A stretch of 64,000 bases of DNA, taken from the NCBI GenBank assembly GCA_026545765.1, contig CM048839.1, positions 18,166,566 to 18,230,565 on the forward strand, given 5' to 3'. The notes under the pieces are model-generated. The model was not told the DNA's origin. It saw only the letters and a list, made by a program, of their open reading frames with translations, and did not search any database. Position 1 is the first letter of the stretch; each line of letters starts with the position of its first letter. Shown here in pieces: positions 45,515-58,058 of the stretch. Both the position numbers and the translations under genes were made by a program. Source of the DNA: Plantago major. Taxonomy: Eukaryota; Streptophyta; Magnoliopsida; Lamiales; Plantaginaceae.

Positions 45515-48500
45515 ATGGATCCACGCCGCATGCCACGCACCGTCAGCGACCCCAAGGTCCGCCAGGTCGGATTCTTCGCTCCCGGCCCGCCCTCCCTCTC
45601 CGGCCCGCCCAATCACTTCCCCTCTTCTCCACCAATCTCCGATTCTCCTTCTGCCAATTCTCTCTCCCCTGTCATGATTCCCCCACCTCGCCACCTCTCC
45701 CGGAACCACCCTGAGTCCTCTATCCCTATCGGAAGCTACAATCCCTCCGAGTTTCTCTCTCCTACCGCCACTACTGAATTCTCAGAGGATCTCAAGAGGA
45801 CTGGTTCTGGCAAATTCGCTTCCTCCTTGCCGTCTGCCAATTTTGATATGGAGATGAGCAAGCAGAATACTAGTACTACTTCTTCTACTACTACTGTTAA
45901 TGTTGTTACCAATACCAATTTGGCACCTATTGTTGTTTCCAAAGGTCTGATCTTTTCTTTATTTTTTATCTTGTGTGATTTTGGTTTGGTGTTAGTTTTT
46001 TGATGTTTGGTGATGTGGAGCAGGTGGAAAGGCGAATGTGGACGTGCGGAAGGAGGAGGAGGAGCAGAAGCCAGCTGCTGGCGGAAAGTTGAAGGAGAAG
46101 ACGACTAAAGCAGAGAGGCGGGCGATGCAGGAAGCTCAGCGAGCTGCAAAGGCGGCTGCCAAAGGTGATTAATTTAGCTGCTTAGCTGGTTTTTTCGCTT
46201 GATGTTAGTTTCATATGCTTTTGTTAGCTGTATATGTATCGCCTCACGTGTTCTTGAAGTGACCAGCTGTTGATTACTTCATGTTTTATGTCCTCGCTGC
46301 TGCTTAGCTGATTCTTGAGTCGATGTGAGAGTTTGTGATCTTTGGTTATCAGTTATCACTGCATGCCGCTTATGTTCATTTCATTCTTAAGTGGATAGTT
46401 CTCGACTTCTCGTGACCTTGTCTCTGTGAGATTCTACATTTCACTATTATTAGTAGAATAACTGGTATCTAGTGACCAGTGATCTAGAGCATAGCGAACT
46501 GTTGGAAGCCATGTATTTGATGCTAGTGTCATTTTATCTTTTCTGATAGTGTTATTGAATTGAAATGCGATGAGTTGTAGGAATGGTATTTTTGCTTCTT
46601 ACTATTTCTCATGTTTTGTCGTGTTGCACTTGCTCCTTGATCGCAAGGTAGATTTTCAAAACATTTAGTGTGAGCTTAATCACCTGAGAGGCAAAAACTG
46701 ATCCTTTTTATGTGCTTGCCCTTTTTTTATGTGGCCTTCTCAAAATTAATTTTATAAAAGAGCAAAGGGTTTAGCTCAATGAAACAGTGGTAACTTATAG
46801 GTACTATCTACCCTTTTAGAGAATAGATGTATCTGTCACATTGATCAAATTTACGATACTCAAAACACTTCATCTTCTAGGTGAAGGGAATAAGGCCCCT
46901 GCTGCTTCTGGCGTTAACTCAATAAATCACAATGCAGTGAAAACTGTGAAAGGTGGGGTTTCACAAAAGAAAGAGAATTCTCCGGTTGCAGTTGAAAGAA
47001 AATGGGGTGATTATCAACCAGATAAAGACCGGAAGAAAGATGTTCCTCAACCTCGGATGCAATTCGATGATGCAAACAGAGTTGAAAAGGCGAAGAAGCG
47101 TTCAGTTGTAAAACAAACTGAAACCAGGAACAGAGTTGAACTTTTTAGGCATCTGCCCCAGTATGAACATGGTACCCGGCTTCCTGAACTGGAATCGAAG
47201 TTCTTCCAGGTTGATACAGTTCATCCTGCTGTTTACAAGGTAACTTCCAAGCCACTTGTCTTGCCTTTTTGTCGCTTACATTGCTGAAAGTAAAATTGTA
47301 GTTGACAGAGCATGAGAAGCCAAGACACAATTTCCCCTGCTATTATTGAAAACCATGTTTCTGTGATTGATAAATGGAAAGTGGTTTTTTTAATGCAATT
47401 AACCGTGTATTGATTTGTGCATATCAGGTTGGGCTGAGATATCTATCTGGTGATATTTCTGGAGGCAATGCTCGTTGCATTGCTATGCTTCAAGCATTCC
47501 TGGAAGCAATCAAAGATTACTCTACCCCACCTGAGAAAGCCCTTGTCAGGGACTTGACTGCAAAACTGAGTGTTTATATCTCATTTCTCATCGAATGCAG
47601 ACCCCTCTCGATCAGCATGGGAAATGCAATTAGGTTCCTTAAAACTCGAGTTGCAAATTTGTCCCTGAACCTGTCTGAGTCAGAGGCAAAATCTAGCCTT
47701 ATATCAGATATCGAGGGCTTTATAGGTGAAAAGATCATTCTGGCAGATAAGGTTATCATAGAGCATGCTGTAACAAAAATTAGGGATGGTGATGTTCTTC
47801 TCACCTATGCATCCTCGTCTTCTGTTGAAATGATACTATTGCGTGCTCATGAGCTTGGTAAACAGTTTCGAGTTGTGATAGTTGATTCACGTCCAAAACT
47901 TGAAGGACAAAAGTTGCTCCGCAGGCTTGTAGGGAAGGGTATTAATTGTACTTACACTCATATTAATGCCATCTCATATATCATGCATGAAGTTACAAAA
48001 GTGTTTCTGGGCGCATCTTCTGTTCTGTCTAATGGAACGGTTTACTCAAGGGTTGGTACTGCATGTGTTGCCATGGTTGCCCACCAATTCCGTGTTCCAG
48101 TTTTGATATGTTGTGAAGCTTACAAGTTCCATGAAAGGGTTCTACTTGATTCAATTTGCTCTAATGAACTTGGTATGCAAAAAATCTCCTTCTAAGATGA
48201 GATGTATTGTCAGCTTAAGTAACTGGTGAGTATTCCGTAATTAACTTCGGTAGTTGCAATCCTGTCTTGTTTCAGGTGACCCCGATGCTATTTCAAAGGT
48301 TTCTGGTAGAAATGATATAAATTCATTGGACGGCTGGGCCACTACAGAAAATCTACAAATCTTGAATCTGACGTAAGAAATACTGATAAGTTGTAAATTC
48401 GGTTCCTTAGATGATTTATTTGTGAGTTTAACATTAACCTATTGTTTGGTCTTTTCTACAGCTATGATGCGACTCCTTCAGATTATGTTTCAGTGATCAT

Positions 48501-48873
48501 AACAGACTATGGCATGGTAAGTCGATACTAATTTAATGTCAGTTGTTACTTTTTGGATGTCATATATAGCCCTTGACTGCTCCATGCTCGTAGTGCCTTG
48601 AAGTTTCTAAATCTACGTATGTTTAATCAGGGGTGGACGCATGATTTGAACTTCCCCAAGGGGGTTAATGTATCCTATCATAATTTGCTATCGTTTTTGT
48701 TCCTCAACCTTCAATAATATATACACCTAGTATAGGCGTGTCCCTTTTTTTTTGCTGGTTTTATGATATTCTTCCTTCAGTTAACTAATTCTCTCCTGAA
48801 TACATGTGATTAGATCCCGCCTACAAGTGTTCCTGTGATTGTCCGTCAGTACTGTAGAGAGCATTGGATATAG
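45515..48873 (+). CDS. Translation initiation factor eIF2B subunit delta
   Basis: Seven exons join in frame to 628 codons: 45515-45944, 46024-46164, 46881-47239, 47428-48172, 48276-48372, 48462-48516, 48814-48873, all introns GT-AG. The product is the delta subunit of the cytosolic guanine-nucleotide exchange factor that recycles eIF2-GDP. Residues 1-143 are a Pro/Ser-rich plant-type N-terminus (MDPRRMPRTVSDPKVRQVGF). Exon 2 gives the basic helix KAERRAMQEAQRAAKAAAKG, typical of this subunit. From residue about 300 the IF-2B family fold follows: HPAVYKVGLRYLSGDISGGN, VLLTYASSSSVEMIL, VVIVDSRPKLEGQKLLRRL, FLGASSVLSNGTVYSRVGTA, and the C-terminal DYGMIPPTSVPVIVRQYC. The length is normal for a plant delta subunit. 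Convergent with the cytochrome b561 gene. Confidence 0.95.
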
Positions 48874-49837
48874 AATTGTGCAGTGCAAACACACATTACA
48901 AGGTTTACATACTGATGAGAAGAGCAGTTTTGAGACCCTTTTGTAGCTGGTTCATATATTCATATATACTGAAAAAGAAAGTATTTATTTTTTAAACATG
49001 AATTGATGTCGATTGTTCACTTGACCCTGATTCTGTGAAGAGTGGAAATGTTATGCCTCTCCGGGTGTTTTTTCCTGTCAAGTTATTTCTGCAGATTTTT
49101 TAAATCAAGAATAGCTGTGAACTGGTGTTTTACAGTATCGAAATTGCTTGTATCCATTACATCAAAGTAAATTCTGTCTTGGATACATCATCAGATTGAC
49201 CAGACCACAGTGACAAGGTCCTTTTCTACTTTTGAATCAGAGTTTTTGTTTGAAATTCGATCATTTTCCACTAATCTTGTCAAGTTACACCTTTCAAATA
49301 CTAGCAACAATCCCTAAATCTTGAATTTAGATCGCGATGATATGACAAGAATGCCCAATTCTTGAATATAGATCATGAATCATGATGGGTGATAAGATTT
49401 TATATGCACACATTTGTAGAAAATGTGCGGAGCATAAAGGAGTATTAACATACAGAGTGCGAGGGGAAGATAAGTGCAAATACAGAAACGGAGAAGGAAT
49501 ACTTGGACAATGTTGTTTGTATTCCACTAAACGAAGAAAAATGCCCTCCCAGGCTTGATCAAGTCACATACATGATACATGTAAACAAAGTATACAAATC
49601 TTGCCGTCAAGACAAGTCAGTAAATATTCTCCGTTGTGTATGTAACAGTCAGTTGATAACAACCAAGTTAGCTAAGTTGATGACACATGCCACAATCCAA
49701 CCATGCTTGTAATGCTAGTCCATCATTCTTTCCTGCTGATATGCTCTATAAGAGCCATGTAACTATTGTAACTCATAGTTGTTATAATCCGCGCTCTGAG
49801 CAAAACCTAGGAGTCTAATATATGACTGTGGATCAAT
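48874..49837. other. Convergent intergenic region
   Basis: The 3' regions of eIF2B-delta (+) and cytochrome b561 (-) share these 0.96 kb. No gene seen; short frames near 49327-49712 on both strands have no recognisable content. Confidence 0.5.
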
Positions 49838-51458
49838 CTATTCAATAGATCCAAGAAGGACATCACCTTTTCCGTATATGGGGGAAACAACCCCAAGAAC
49901 TACTAAACCAGCCAAAACTACCACCAGGATACCCAAAGAATTCACCAGCATTGCCTCGGTTGAAAACCGGGTAATTAGTTGATGTGCTTGGAGGAACGTT
50001 GCCTTCTCTAGGAAACCTGTGGCACATGTAGCAACGGCTAGAACATAAATATAGATGCCAAAATACACGTGCCAAGGCATGAGACTAGCTCGTCTGCTTC
50101 TAGACCCACCAGGATACCACAATGTTACAAATCCAGCAGCCCACTACAGAATACATGAAAAAGGATCTCAATGACAAGCAGCAAATTAGCTTAGATCTCT
50201 CTGCAGATGAGGATTTTATAAAGGAAAGGCATAATCTAAGTGAAGCCGAGCACCTGAACTGCAAACAAGAAGAGGGTGGCAAGGCCTAGCCATGAGTGGA
50301 GACTGTAAAAGTCATCAGCACCTTTCTCTTTGTGAAATTTCCAGACAGCCCAAAGTCCAATGGCGCTCAAAATGAAAGCCAGGGATTGCAAAGAAAGGTG
50401 AACCAACTTTTTGGAGTTTTTTGTTCCGGTTACAGTCTTGTATGCTAACATGGCTGCAGAGAAATATTCCATCAAATTAAACAAATTAACAGCAACAACA
50501 ACATGATGAGGTAGTAACTAGTAATGCTGGTGATGGGTCAAACTACGATGAAGGTACTAATGTATGCTTAACCAATGGCAATCGATCTAATAGCATCCTA
50601 CAAATAGCCTGCTGTAAACCAAGGAATGGTCATGTACCTGATCTCAGCAAGGCAAGAACGTGAAACGTTCAACTTATCCATATTAATTTTAACTCCAACT
50701 AAGAAAGCTACAATCTTGAGACCAAAACTGGTATAGGGACTTCTTACTATCCGATAACTGCATTCATCGAGAACTTCAGAACCTTATCTTTGTCACTTTC
50801 TTAGCCCGACCGGCTCAGGAACAGACCACCTTAAGAAGATGTCTAGTACATCAAAAAGGATCTCTTACTAGTTACTACTTACAAGCAGAAATTGAAGGCA
50901 TTAAACCATAATACAAACGAACAATACATTAAACTGGTTTAATACAGAATATGCCCTGCATATTATTCGTACCTTCGCCATTCAGAAGCACCAGCCCAAT
51001 CAGCATCAACACAGGATGAGCCTGTGCAAGTAGTGAATCCATCCATTAATCGATTGGGATACAAATATCGTCCCGGGTAATTTCCCGGTAATAGAAAAAT
51101 CAAAACTTTCTGACATTTCTCGGAACAACATAGATATATTGTATAGATTCTTGAAACTATAAGATGGCCAAAATTCAGTTAAATGAACACACACAAAGAT
51201 TTGGCAGAAATGTAAGATAACAAGACTAATCCTGCATCAAAATGGTACAAACAAAAATAAATTACAGCTATATAGTAATAAACCATAGAGAAAAAAGAAA
51301 AGGGGCTTAATTACATTAAAGAGGCGAGCTTTCTGATCGGAGCCAAGAGACATTCCGCCTCTATAGTGATATGTCCATACCAATAGCAAAACGGTTATTG
51401 CAATTCCGATCAGTCTCACCGCCGCGAAGATCGGAAATCGCACCACCGGAACCGCCAT
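49838..51458 (-). CDS. Cytochrome b561, transmembrane ascorbate-dependent ferrireductase
   Basis: Four exons on the minus strand, 51458-51315, 51021-50973, 50453-50254 and 50143-49838, join in frame to 232 codons with GT-AG introns. The protein is a six-helix membrane electron carrier that passes electrons from cytosolic ascorbate across the tonoplast or a related membrane to ferric iron or monodehydroascorbate. Four histidines expected to bind two haems b are present: His50 (NAHPVLM), His83 (KKLVHLSLQ), His117 (YSLHSWLG) and His156 (MPWHVYFG). AMLAYKTVTG matches the proposed ascorbate-site motif and SLHSW the monodehydroascorbate-site motif of plant members. ATG at 51458 gives MAVPVVRFPIFAAVR and the first membrane helix. 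The length is typical. Confidence 0.95.
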
Positions 51459-52494
51459 CAATTTTCAAGAACTTATCAGATTTACTGATTCAGTGAAGAA
51501 TATTTGAGCTCAGAAATGTTGACTTTCTTTTTCCTGTTTTTACTGTAAAAAAAAAAAAAAGAAAAAAGAAAAGAAAGAGGACTCTTGGAATAATATATTT
51601 CCCTTGAGGGTTTGAAATTTAAGTTGGTTCAACTTCGCACCTCCAATAAACCTGATTTTGCAGTTTACACCGCCGGGCACAAGAGTCACCCAGAGTCGGG
51701 ATATCCCAACAAACATTGTCGTTATATCCACAAACATTAGGGGTTTGTAGTAAAAATATTGGAGTTATGCTATGTGATTTTTTTTAATAGTCCATGATTT
51801 ATGTTAAAACACAGAGTTCACGTGTAAAATAGTTAATAATACCAAATACAATTATATTACAATAAGTATAAAATATTCAGCCATAGAACATTAATTACGT
51901 ATCGTTTAAAACACTATAATATATAGTTAGATTTAAAAATGTTGGTCGTCCCTCAAATCCCTCACTCATACATATCGCTTCTAAGACTTTGTGTAAAAAA
52001 TATCTCTGGAATATGACTATCTCCTAGATATTGGTCATTTCAACGGTAAATTAGCAATGAGATATGTATACTATATCTTATAAAAACTCTAAAGGTAAAA
52101 AATTTCTACCACATCATTTCTCTTAAAAACTATCCACATAGATTCGAGATGAACGACTATAGATGGGTATAATCGTACGTCAGGAATTCAGGAATTCACG
52201 TGAACAAACTATGTTCCTTGCGAAAATTCAAAACTTGAGATAAACAAAAGTATCACACGAGTACCTGAGTGTCAACGCTACTAGTTTATAGAAAGATAAA
52301 TACAAAGAACACGTAGGTCGAACAAAAGAAAAGGAAACACAGACATAAATTTTCCTGTAACCGAGAAATTATGTCATACTCATTTTGTAACAATCTGTCC
52401 ACTAATTGATACACATTACATATTTATTTACGGAAATTCATCCATAAAAACATTAGACTTACGCATATGTTGTTGGCTTGTTACAAAGAAATAT
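51459..52494. other. Upstream of cytochrome b561, no other gene seen
   Basis: The first 100 bases should hold the leader and promoter of the minus-strand cytochrome b561 gene; a poly-A run (51547-51560) follows. The remainder is AT-rich with no supported feature. Confidence 0.4.
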
Positions 52495-52668
52495 TTCCAT
52501 TTTACTATTCTGCGGTCAACTATCTTCGACTTTGACCGTAAATTACTCTTAAACTATAATAGTAAATAATTTAATAAAATTATATAATGAAAATTTAATC
52601 GCGATCAAAGTCGAAGACAGTTGACCGGTCAAAGTCAAAATTGAAAGATTTATTTGGAACGGAGGGAG
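52495..52668. mobile_element. Stowaway-like MITE, related to 6609-6865
   Basis: CATTTTACTATTCTGCGGTC and GTCAACTATCTTCGACTTTG at the left pair with CGAAGACAGTTGACC and a right end TATTTGGAACGGAGGGAG followed by TA (52669-52670). The interior TAAACTATAATAGTAAATAA also occurs in the 6609 copy. The left terminus is worn. Confidence 0.7.
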
Positions 52669-52670
52669 TA

Positions 52671-53476
52671 TTATAATAAAAAAATTTTTATAGAAACTAA
52701 GCATTAACAAAAAAATTATCAAGTACAATTAACTGAAATATTTTTCTAATAAATATTACAAACGAACAAAAAATTACTTAGAAAATGCAACTTTTAACAT
52801 CGATCTATTCTTCCTAATAAACTTCCTCTGTGATATCATTTTCAATTACCATCATCGCTAATCCTTTGAGTCATTCTTGTGACATTGTAGTGCGTGAGTA
52901 GGATTTCACCAATTTTATTTGAAAAAACAGCTTCTGCAATATTAACGGGAATTGTTAACAAAATCCTACTAAATGAATGTTATGTATTATAACCATCAAA
53001 CTAGCAGTGCAACAACAAAACTAAATAATCAAACTACAGTTACAAAATTAATTATAACTAAACTTTTATGTAACAGATAATCAAATACTCCAAAGAAAAA
53101 ATAGTAAGAACTAATCAGTCCATCTTCAACTTATCAACTAATTCAATGCCATCACATCTTTAAACAAGTAGTTCTTCGTTTATGCAAGGATATATAAACA
53201 CAAAATTGCAAGTAAGAATTCAAGAGAAATATCAAGATATCAGAAATTATCTTTAAATTTGCACTCGGACTTCGAAGAATCCTCAATTCCCAGTGGTGAG
53301 AAATAAACACAGTTGTTGTATGCTAATGGAATAGAATTGAAATTTGGTGGTATAATGAAGAATTTATGATGAAGAACTGAAGGAGGAGTAAACTGCGTGA
53401 GTCTTTAAGCTGATAAACCTCTATATACTTGAATCTCAAACGGTGAAACGAAAACAGAAACAAGTCACAACAACCA
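52671..53476. other. Intergenic, no gene seen
   Basis: AT-rich, no supported feature. Confidence 0.45.
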
Positions 53477-53572
53477 TTTTTCTTCGAAAGTAGAGGAATT
53501 GATTGGAATTTTTCTTCGAAAGTAGAGGACTTGATTAGAATTTTTCTTCGAAAGTAGAGGAATTGATTGAAT
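53477..53572 (+). repeat. Three tandem 32-bp repeats
   Basis: TTTTTCTTCGAAAGTAGAGG begins at 53477, 53509 and 53541, followed each time by AMTTGATT. The period is exactly 32 bases. Confidence 0.9.
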
Positions 53573-53869
53573 GATGATTTAATGCTTGTTGAGAAAAAAA
53601 TAGGCGTGAAGAAGAATCAGAAAGGCCAGGAAGATAAAAGCGCAGACAAAGAAGAAGATTAAGTCTCCTCTGTTTAATTTCATTTAATGCAAAAAATAAA
53701 ATAAAAATTGCTGGGCTAGGGCAGTTGGGCCCCTTAAATTTGGGTTGGGGGCCCTAGCAAAGTGTGGCCCTGTGCGGTTGGGCTCACTGTGCCTGTCCAA
53801 AGCCAGGCCTGAGTGCGTTCATGGTTTGTTGTTATTTAATGAGAATGATTATACATACACTTTAGTCCA
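53573..53869. other. Intergenic with a GC-rich inverted repeat
   Basis: CTAGGGCAGTTGGGCCCC and GGGGGCCCTAG (53714-53757) form an imperfect hairpin. No gene seen. Confidence 0.4.
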
Positions 53870-54675
53870 TTCATTCATTCATAGATTAGAGTCTAGAAGC
53901 ATAGATTCACTTTAACAAGATGTAAAGGTTTGAAGTAAAGAAAGGCTTTCAAGTTAAAGTTAAGTAAATGGCTCGTAGGGAAATATCCTGGTATTTGTGG
54001 CGTAGTTACTAGTTCATGTTCAGCGGATAGGGACCAAGGTCCTAAGGCGGTCAGATTTATTTCAACGGATAGGGCCACGAAAGTGACCTGAGGCCGGCAG
54101 ATAGCCACCATGGCCAGGATAGGAACCTACGATGCCAAGTGAGCTCGCGATCATGTTAATTTTCATGTCATGTTTAAGATTAATTTTCAAGAAGTTCAAG
54201 TACAAGTTCAAGTGTTAAGAGTCATGTCAGTCAGGTCATAGGGTTGCATTGCATTAAGCAAGACTAAAATATTTAAAAGACATGAAGATAAAACTTTAGG
54301 TCATGTCACGTGCATGAAATTTGCTCAGTCAGTGGTCACGACTGACCCCTTTCTAAAATATCAATTTTAGGTATGAAGCCAGCTACTGGATTGGAGCATG
54401 TCGGAGCAGTGATCTTTACCAGAAGCGTTTTTTACCATTTCCAGTTTCATGATTTATAAACTTTGTAATCAAGCTTTTACGATTTTAAAGTTCCGCTGCA
54501 TTATTTTACCAGTTCACGAATTAGAATCAAGATTTTCATGTCAAGTCTAAGGACGTTCAAGGCGTATAGTAATGTTTTATCTTTTTACAAGTCAAGTTCG
54601 ACGAATTTTCAAACTCACGAACTAGCACGAGTTTTTTTTTTTTTAGTTCGTCTCTTTAAAATTCAGGGTGCTACA
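53870..54675 (-). mobile_element. Ty3/gypsy-type LTR fragment or solo LTR
   Basis: In minus-strand reading the segment starts TGTAGCACCCTGAATTTTAA at 54675, the usual opening of Tekay/del-like plant LTRs, and keeps the long unique body common in them. Repeated AAGTTCAAGTACAAGTTCAA words lie near 54192-54210. I could not locate the other end or a target duplication, so the left boundary is approximate, and no internal domain follows on either side. Confidence 0.5.
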
Positions 54676-55118
54676 ATAATTATAACGACCCACAAAGATA
54701 ACGAATGACTAAATTATACTATATTGTTTTCTTAGGTGTGAAGTAAAACAAGGGTATGCAGCTCGATGGGTTAATTGTGCAATAGGAGATGTTAACTTTA
54801 AACTATTAAAATTGGATCGAGTACTGGACAAGTTATGTTCAAAGTATCCGGCAAATATATACTTCGTCACATTTCTTTTTATTTGAAATATATTATTTTT
54901 CACAATTAGATATCTATCGGAAAATTCTTGAAAATTTTAAAAATCTCTATTATATATGTCCCTCTATAAAATAAGGAAAGTTGTTTTTTCGTGAAACTTT
55001 TTCCTGGAAAATTTTATTTTTTCTTTTTTTTTTAATTTTCTCCCTATTTTCCAAATGAAGCATAGAGTGGAGATTATCACCAATGTTAAACGCAACACAA
55101 TTTTCGTTAAACGCAACT
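54676..55118. other. Intergenic, no gene seen
   Basis: AT-rich sequence leading into the large palindrome. Confidence 0.4.
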
Positions 55119-56148
55119 CAAAATATTTGTAACTTTACCAAAATGCCCCCAACTCAAAAATAATCTTAAAAACTTAACGAAAAATCGAAATAACAAAAAC
55201 ATTAACATGCGATCGACACAAAATAACAACTTTAAACATAAATCGAAAAAATAATTAAAAAAATTTCGGAAATATTTCGTTTATAAAATCCAAGACCGAA
55301 ATTTGGTTAAAAGCGAGTTGATCGGTTAAACGGAAGTGGATTCGAGTTCGGCGGATATTTTAGAGCGTTTAAGTGAAAGCCTTGAAATTGAACTACGATG
55401 GAGCCTCTTGGCATAAATTTCGAAAGGAGTTGATCGGTCGAGGCGGAAGTGGATTCGGAGTTGACGAATATTTTATGAAAGCGCGTGAAATTGAGCTACG
55501 ATGCAAGCTTGCCATTTTGGTCATAAATTTCTCATGAACTCCGATTGATCTTGGATCTTCAAGTAGATAAGACCAAGATCTACAACTTTCAAGAAGGAAC
55601 TATGTCCAAATTTCAACGTTTAGACACTCAAAAAAATGGAAAAAGAAAATCTGAGGGATGAAGAACTGGCCGGTTTTAAAACCGGCCACTTCTTCATCCG
55701 CAGTTTTTTTTTCTTTCTTTTTTTTAAGTGTCTAAACGCCGGAATTTGGATATGGTTCCTTCTTGAAAGTTGTAGATCCTGGTCGTATCTACGCGTGGAC
55801 ACCAAGATCAGGTCAATCGGAGTTCATATTAGAAATTTATGGCCAAAATACCATCGTAGTCAATTTCGCTTTCACTTAAACTTTTAAAATATCCGTCAAC
55901 TCAATCCACTTCGCTTGACCGATCAACTCCGTTTTCAACCAGCTTTCAGGTCTTGGATTTTATAAACGAAATATTTTCCGAATTTTTTTTTAAAATCTTT
56001 TTCGATTTATGTTTAAAGTTGTTATTTTGTGTTCGATCGTGTATGTTAATGTTTTTGTGTTTGCATATACGAGTTATTTCGATTTTTCGTTAAGTTTGTA
56101 AGATTGTTTTTGAGTTGGGGGCATTTTGGTAAAGTTACAAATATTTTG
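55119..56148. repeat. One-kilobase palindromic (foldback) element
   Basis: The outer 42 bases (55119-55160) are the perfect reverse complement of 56107-56148. Pairing continues imperfectly inward (CGAAATTTGGTTAAAAGCG, GTAGATAAGACCAAGATCTA, ATCTACAACTTTCAAGAAGG with their inverses) to a perfect 20-base centre GGCCGGTTTTAAAACCGGCC (55668-55687). The left arm carries an extra internal duplication (GTTGATCGG...GGAAGTGGATTCG at 55318 and again at 55428). It has no transposase and could be a Mutator-like foldback MITE. Confidence 0.88.
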
Positions 56149-56379
56149 TCATATGTAAATTAACGCGTTTAGTAGCGCCCGAGATTATTTGATGGGGGGG
56201 GGGGGGTGGCACAAACCGGTCCGTGGTGAGGATGACTCGAGTCATCGTGCCTTTACTTACATTTTAATCATGCTATATATGGACTTTCGATTATCAATGG
56301 ACACTTCGTAGTTAAAAGTTTTCGCTCACTTATAAACACTTAAAAACATCTATTTTAATATGATTTTTTTAATTTTAAT

Positions 56380-56612
56380 CGTTAGCCAAAATTCTATTTC
56401 CATTATCGATCGAAACTTTGGCTTTTCATTTGTTGTCAACTTTATCTGATTATTAATCTTAATCAAGAATGTAAAATGTTCAATTTTTTATATAATGAAA
56501 CTTTAGGGCTAAATTTTCATTATATAAAAAATTGAACATTTTACATTCTTAAGATTAATTCAATAAAGTAAAATTAACCGCAAAAATCAAAATGTGTTTC
56601 GATCCCAGACGA
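56380..56612. mobile_element. MITE with long hairpin core
   Basis: TTTGTTGTCAACTTTATCTG on the left and GTAAAATTAACCGCAAAAAT on the right are rough inverses, and the right end GATCCCAGACGAAGTA matches the CTTCGTCTGGGATCG style of Stowaway-like termini. The centre is the perfect hairpin 56465-56550. Confidence 0.6.
56465..56550. repeat. Perfect 36-bp inverted repeat with 14-base loop
   Basis: 56465-56500 (AAGAATGTAAAATGTTCAAT, TTTTTATATAATGAAA) is the exact reverse complement of 56515-56550, around the loop CTTTAGGGCTAAAT. The flanks continue to pair imperfectly (ATTAATCTTAATC with AAGATTAAT). Confidence 0.95.
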
Positions 56613-56869
56613 AGTATAAGTTATTCGGTGCAACCACTATTGGCAGTTTGTTGGGTTCCAATCGTTGTTTTATGCATTGTCATAGTGATTTTTCTTAGCA
56701 GGGACGAAGAAAATATTCCCTTGGAATTAGAGACGAAAACAAAGAAAATATCCTTAGGTAAAAAGCACACCCAAAGAATAACAACAACTAAAAACAAAGG
56801 TAGGAAAATAACTGTATGCCTTTGTTAAAATTAACACATGAGAGACGATGTGTAGATAATTCATTTAGA

Positions 56870-57062
56870 GGTGAACTTATATTATCAAGAAAATTATCGA
56901 TGTTATTAATCAAAACACCTATGTTCTCAATAGTAGTATTTTTTTCATATTACAAAAAACTTATTTTGTTAACAACATATACATTTTAATTAATAACATG
57001 GATTATTTTAATAATAATATAGGCCGTCTCTAAATAAATTAGTTAGAGATTTTAGAATTTGT
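56870..57062 (+). repeat. Fragment of the minisatellite element family
   Basis: CACCTATGTTCTCAATAGT, TTAACAACATATACATTTTA and a closing AGGCCGTCTCTAAATAAATT resemble the arrays and the terminal AGACCGTCTC segment of the 4000-11920 complex. Confidence 0.5.
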
Positions 57063-58058
57063 GTTAGATTAGATTAGATGAATATAAATAAAATAAATGC
57101 GTTATCTGTAGAGAATTGAGGTTAGTCATAGTCAGTCAATATATGCCAATTGCCAGTCGCCGCCTCATTCCCAAAGCAAGCTTCAACGAAACACAGCTCA
57201 CACACACCATCACATTACCACCCAGCATATTCCTTTTCCCCAATCTCTGCTTTACTAAAATACCCTCCCAACGTACTAAATTAATCGACGCACTTTATAT
57301 ACACCACATTAATTTCGTGGTCAAAAGTAGAGACGGCATTTGTTTTAATACACATGGAGTGGCAATCACATTATCTATTAGACCCAGCTAAGCCAGTAAT
57401 TTAACATTGTATCTTCATCATCATAATTTAAACAAAAACTCAACCTACGAATCAGTTTCTTCATAAAAGGATGATTGCATCACATTTTTAAAAGAAGAAG
57501 AATTGGTAATAAAAAACAATACAAGTACATACACGTCATGTTGGTCCAAGTTCCATCAAATACAGACTGGAACTTGAAGCTCTATCCAACTCAAGGGCAA
57601 TTTCGTCCAACCGTAATAACAACCCCACGTTCTTCACATAAAGGCGGCTTCGAACTACCCAAACTACCCCTGTTCAACGGCTACAAACTCAACACATACA
57701 TGGTTAAAAGCGTCATTCCTCAAAAGCACTTATTTTAAACAATAAAAAAACTAGTAGTAAAATTAAAGAGCAACGCCTGTCTGTGAGTGAACCCCGCAAT
57801 ACAACGAAAGGCTGGCTCTGCTAAAAGCAAAAATTTAGAGAGAGAAAGCTTGAGAGAGAAGCTAGAAGTTACCGGATTTCACCCCATATTATTCGCCGGA
57901 ATTTAGGAACTCTCTTCACGTCCGGTCCCGGAAGTTAGGGTTTTCATTTCAATTTCGATATTTTGCCAACTCAAACTCGTAGTCGCTTTGTTATCTTACC
58001 TTCAATTTATAGGAGGATTTTTATGAAGTTTGGTCTGCGATCTGGAATATTGCTGTAA
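57063..58058 (+). promoter_or_regulatory. Upstream region and leader of the CRWN-like gene
   Basis: Two open frames (57116-57391, 57475-57738) show no family signature and are not called. From about 57830 the sequence becomes GAGAGAAAG-rich and unique, as in a plant 5' untranslated region, and runs to the ATG at 58059. A TATA box is not obvious. Confidence 0.4.

Noticed and set aside
57116..57738. Two small open frames upstream of the CRWN-like gene
   Set aside because: No motif, low-complexity or simple composition; not joined to each other by convincing splice sites.
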